A stretch of DNA of 25,746 nt, from contig CAILMA010000494.1 in assembly GCA_903835145.1 (NCBI GenBank), positions 1 to 25,746 of the forward strand, given 5' to 3'. The stretch's first letter is position 1; every line of letters starts with the position of its first letter. The translations under genes were made by a program, and so were the position numbers. Of this stretch, positions 22,695-25,746 are shown in pieces. This DNA comes from an uncultured Bacteroidota bacterium (GTDB lineage: Bacteria; Bacteroidota; Bacteroidia; Chitinophagales; Chitinophagaceae). A model generated the notes under the pieces. That model saw only the letters and a list, made by a program, of their open reading frames with translations. It was not told the origin of the DNA and did no database searches.

Positions 22695-24211
22695 AGAAAC
22701 TTGCAGGACAAACGCTATGGTATGGAATGAGCAATATAGCTGCAAAGCTGCTCAATCAGATACTTACGCCAATTGTAACAAGGGTATTGAATATGCCTGC
22801 CGGCATTGCCGACTATGGTAATTTCAACGTAGTTATGGCATTTATTTCGTTCGTAAATGTGGTATTCACTTATGGAATGGAAACGGCCTATTTCCGGTTT
22901 TCGGCATCGGGAACTGACAGGAATAAACTCTTCCAGACCACCTTTGCATCTTTGTTGGTAAGTACTATTCTTCTAAGCACCTTACTCATTATTTTCCGGG
23001 TACCCATAAGCCACCTTGTATGGCTGGATGGCCACCCTGAGTATGTGACCTGGTGCGTGGGCATAATAGCATTTGATACGCTGGCCGCTATACCTTTTGC
23101 CCGGCTGAGGCAGGAAGAGCGGCCCCGGAAATATGCTTTTACCCGGGTGGCCGGCATTGTCGTAAACATTGTGCTCACGATTTACTTTTTGCAGTGGTGC
23201 CCCACACATTTATCGGCTGAGCCGGGTAATAAGTTTACCATTTGGTTCAATCAGAACAACAGCGCAGGCTTCATGCTGTTGGCTAATCTTGCTGCATCGG
23301 CATTTACGTTCCTGCTGTTGATAGGGGAGTGGATTAGTTTCAGATTCAGATTTGATTCCGAACTATGGAAGAAAATCATTGTCTACAGCGCGCCTATGGT
23401 GGTAATAGGCCTCGGCGGAATGGTGAATGAAACTTTTGATCGCATCATGTTGCCCCGATTGTTGCCGGTAAGCGCGCTTGATGCATCTATAGCAGTAGGT
23501 ATTTACGGTGCCAACTACCGGATTTCGATTTTTATCACATTGTTTATTACGGCCTTCAGGATGAGTGCCGAGCCTTTTTTCTTTGGCCAATCCTCCGACA
23601 AGAACGCCCCAAAAACGTATGCGCGCGTGATGAAGTGGTTCGTAATTGTGCTCTGTTTTGCATTTTTGTTCACCTCAATGTACATGGATATCTGGAAGTA
23701 TTTTGTAGGTACAGCCTACCGCAGCGGGCTGGGTGTAGTACCTATATTATTGGCGGCTAATGTGTGCCTTGGCATTTATTACAACCTCGCTGTATGGTAC
23801 AAAATAACTGACAGGATGAATATGGGGATGCTCATCACCTTTATTGGTGCGGCCATTACCCTTGTCCTTAATTTTATTTTTATACCCCATTACGGCATGT
23901 ATGCGTGTGCGTGGGCTACGCTGGCTGCCTATAGCTCTATGATGGTAATCTCCTACTTTATGGGGCAAAAGTACTTCCCGGTACCCTACAATGTGCGGAA
24001 ACTACTTGCCTACCTGGGTGTGATGCTTGCGCTGTTTTTTACACACAGGCTCGTAATGTCAATGACAGACAAGGTATTTGTACGGTTGATAACAGCATCG
24101 GTATTTATGTACCTGTTTATAAAACTGGTGATTGCAGCCGAGAAAAAAGAGCTGGAGAAAATGCCCTTTATAGGCAGCTACATCAGCCAGATGGGCAAAA
24201 AGGCAGAATAA
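22682..24211 (+). CDS. Wzx-like polysaccharide/oligosaccharide flippase (MOP superfamily)
   Basis: This 509-residue inner-membrane protein has about 12-14 hydrophobic segments spread over its whole length. It would move lipid-linked sugar units across the inner membrane for lipopolysaccharide or capsule assembly; the sugar is unknown. The N-terminus ASLKKLAGQTLWYGMSN, with its helix 'LLNQILTPIVTRVL', and the segment DYGNFNVVMAFISFVNVVFTYGMETAYFR are typical of Bacteroidota flippases. The best start is TTG at 22682, because homologs begin with the same S-x-KKLAGQT pattern; the frame stays open upstream without an ATG. A leader ORF with a strong ribosome site overlaps this start. The stop is one base from the stop of the converging ABC exporter gene, and no terminator is evident there. 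Confidence 0.88.
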   Translation: MASLKKLAGQTLWYGMSNIAAKLLNQILTPIVTRVLNMPAGIADYGNFNVVMAFISFVNVVFTYGMETAYFRFSASGTDRNKLFQTTFASLLVSTILLSTLLIIFRVPISHLVWLDGHPEYVTWCVGIIAFDTLAAIPFARLRQEERPRKYAFTRVAGIVVNIVLTIYFLQWCPTHLSAEPGNKFTIWFNQNNSAGFMLLANLAASAFTFLLLIGEWISFRFRFDSELWKKIIVYSAPMVVIGLGGMVNETFDRIMLPRLLPVSALDASIAVGIYGANYRISIFITLFITAFRMSAEPFFFGQSSDKNAPKTYARVMKWFVIVLCFAFLFTSMYMDIWKYFVGTAYRSGLGVVPILLAANVCLGIYYNLAVWYKITDRMNMGMLITFIGAAITLVLNFIFIPHYGMYACAWATLAAYSSMMVISYFMGQKYFPVPYNVRKLLAYLGVMLALFFTHRLVMSMTDKVFVRLITASVFMYLFIKLVIAAEKKELEKMPFIGSYISQMGKKAE

Positions 24212-24212
24212 C

Positions 24213-25746
24213 TTACTTCACTTGCTGCATTTCAACCAGCTTTCTATAGATACCGTCTTTTGCAAGCAATCCCTGATGGGTGCCTCTTTCTGCAATACTG
24301 CCCTTATCAAGCACTATTATTTCGTCGGCATGTTGCACCGTACTAAGGCGGTGGGCTATTACAATGCAGGTTCTGTTTTTCATAAGCGTGTTTATGGCTT
24401 CCTGTACTATCCTTTCGCTTTCGGTATCCAGAGATGAGGTAGCCTCGTCCAATATCATAATAGGAGGATTTTTAAGCACTGCGCGGGCTATGGTAACGCG
24501 CTGGCGCTCACCACCGCTCAGCCTCACACCACGGTCTCCAACGCTGGTTTCGTACCCTTCGCTTTTCTGAACGATGAATTTATCGGCATGGGCTATACGA
24601 GCTGCCTCTTCCACGCGCTCTTTTGTGGCGCCACCAGTACCCAGGGTTATATTGTTGTAGATAGAATCGTTGAACAATATAGGGTCCTGACCCACTACGC
24701 CCATCAGGCGGCGGAGGTCGTCAATTTTGAGTTGTTTGATGTTGGTGCCATCAATGAGAATTTCTCCACTGGTTACATCATGAAAACGTGGTACAAGGTC
24801 AACAAGCGTAGACTTGCCGGCCCCTGAGGCCCCAACCAGTGCTATCACCTTGCCCTTGCCAATAGTAAAGTTTACGTTATTGATGATTTTCTTATCGCCA
24901 TAAGCAAAGCTCACATTTCTGAATTCGATATTATCGTTGAACGATGTTATTTCTTTGGCATCAGGCGCTTCTGTTATGGTGTTTTCTGCGGTCAGCAGTT
25001 CTTCAATTCTGTCCAGCGCTGAGCTGCCTTTCTGCACATTGTAAAACGCAGACGAGAGATTTTTAAATGGGCTGATGATCTGCGTAAAGAAAGCGATGTA
25101 GGTTACAAAGGTGGCTCCGCTGAGTGTGGAATTGCCGTTAATGATGAGGCGGCCACCGTAGAACAGTATGATGCTCACTACAATTACGCCCATAGTTTCC
25201 GATAATGGTGAGGCCATTTCCCGGCGCGCAGCTATTTTGTTACGGGTATGGAACAAGGTATTGTTCAGCTTCATAAACTTAAGGTGCTGGTGCTTTTCGG
25301 CATTAAATGCCTTTAATACTCTCATTCCTACAAGCGACTCATCTATTACGCCCAGCATGCTACCGAGCTGCTCCTGTGCAATATTCGACGACTTGCGCAG
25401 CGACTTGCTGATGCGACCTATGATGAGGCCGGCTACAGGTAACAATATCAGAAGGAACATGGTAAGCTGCGGGCTTATATAGATCATGCTGATAAGGTAG
25501 AAGATGATGGTAAGCGGTTCCCGTATAAACACTTCAAGCACGCCCATAATGGAAAGTTCCACTTCATTAATATCATTCGTCATCCTCGATATCAGGTCTC
25601 CCTTCCGCTCTTCGGTAAAAAAGCCGATAGGCAAGGAGAGGGTTTTTGTAAAGATATCATCGCGCAGGCGGCGCAGAATGGCGTTGCGGATGGGATTAAG
25701 TATGTAGAGAGAAAGGTAAAGGAAAATGTTTTTCAGCACAGTGAAC
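24213..25746 (-). CDS. MsbA-like ABC exporter, permease-ATPase fusion (5' end outside window)
   Basis: The frame is open to the right edge; a GTG at 25737-25739 is probably internal, since half-size exporters run about 580-610 residues and only about 510 are visible. The visible N-terminal half is a transmembrane domain with several helices (for example 76-90, 93-108 and 183-197) and the coupling stretch LPIGFFTEERKGDLISRM (36-53). The C-terminal ATPase has Walker A GASGAGKS (303-310), Q-loop VVGQDP (348-353), signature LSGGERQR (407-414), Walker B IMILDEATS (427-435) and H-loop His463, all intact. Such dimers export lipid A-type lipids, drugs or peptides; MsbA-like lipid export is the most common annotation in this phylum, but sequence alone does not settle it. 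The neighbouring flippase fits an envelope role. Confidence 0.9.
   Translation of the reverse strand, partial: FTVLKNIFLYLSLYILNPIRNAILRRLRDDIFTKTLSLPIGFFTEERKGDLISRMTNDINEVELSIMGVLEVFIREPLTIIFYLISMIYISPQLTMFLLILLPVAGLIIGRISKSLRKSSNIAQEQLGSMLGVIDESLVGMRVLKAFNAEKHQHLKFMKLNNTLFHTRNKIAARREMASPLSETMGVIVVSIILFYGGRLIINGNSTLSGATFVTYIAFFTQIISPFKNLSSAFYNVQKGSSALDRIEELLTAENTITEAPDAKEITSFNDNIEFRNVSFAYGDKKIINNVNFTIGKGKVIALVGASGAGKSTLVDLVPRFHDVTSGEILIDGTNIKQLKIDDLRRLMGVVGQDPILFNDSIYNNITLGTGGATKERVEEAARIAHADKFIVQKSEGYETSVGDRGVRLSGGERQRVTIARAVLKNPPIMILDEATSSLDTESERIVQEAINTLMKNRTCIVIAHRLSTVQHADEIIVLDKGSIAERGTHQGLLAKDGIYRKLVEMQQVK

Overview
The window comes from a Bacteroidota genome, most likely a Chitinophagales/Chitinophagaceae-type bacterium. 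The evidence is two proteins with type A type IX secretion (T9SS) C-terminal sorting domains, one with a type B (CHU_C, gliding-associated) C-terminus, a PorP/SprF-family partner, a DUF2480 protein, TAnnTTTG-type promoter boxes and few Shine-Dalgarno sequences. No phage, insertion sequence, CRISPR array, tRNA or rRNA was seen.

Layout. (1) 1-10200: two giant, same-strand paralogous surface proteins made of about 77-residue BIG2-like Ig repeats. The first runs in from the left edge (20 full repeats plus one partial); the second is complete (signal peptide, Reeler-like/choice-of-anchor domain, 17 repeats). Each ends in a type A T9SS sorting domain and a hairpin terminator. (2) 10326-13084: msrB converging on a UvrD/PcrA helicase; the likely msrB terminator is built from the last codons of the helicase gene. 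(3) 13369-16167: a secreted M28-type metallopeptidase, a short lipoprotein with a well-formed promoter, and a DUF2480 protein. (4) 16467-22070: a 1515-residue PKD/Ig adhesin with a type B sorting domain, 15 bases ahead of a PorP/SprF protein, then a strong terminator; this looks like a T9SS substrate plus its dedicated outer-membrane partner. (5) 22126-22681: an unusual intergenic region with a candidate membrane micro-ORF on the minus strand, two perfect inverted repeats and an 18-codon leader ORF. (6) 22682 to the end: a Wzx-like flippase converging, one base apart, on an MsbA-like ABC exporter cut by the right edge.

Main observation. All three giant adhesins carry one cysteine in the A-B turn (C1) and one in the F-G turn (C2) of nearly every repeat, and they obey the same end rule. 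The first repeat has C1 but no C2; the last has C2 but no C1. In an Ig fold these two turns lie at opposite ends of a domain, so the count and the geometry both suggest that C1 of repeat n bonds to C2 of repeat n+1. That would make each protein a rod stapled by inter-domain disulfides. The two BIG2 paralogs and the PKD protein belong to different Ig-like families, so the shared rule suggests a common design for T9SS-exported surface fibres. This is inference from sequence and needs structural confirmation.
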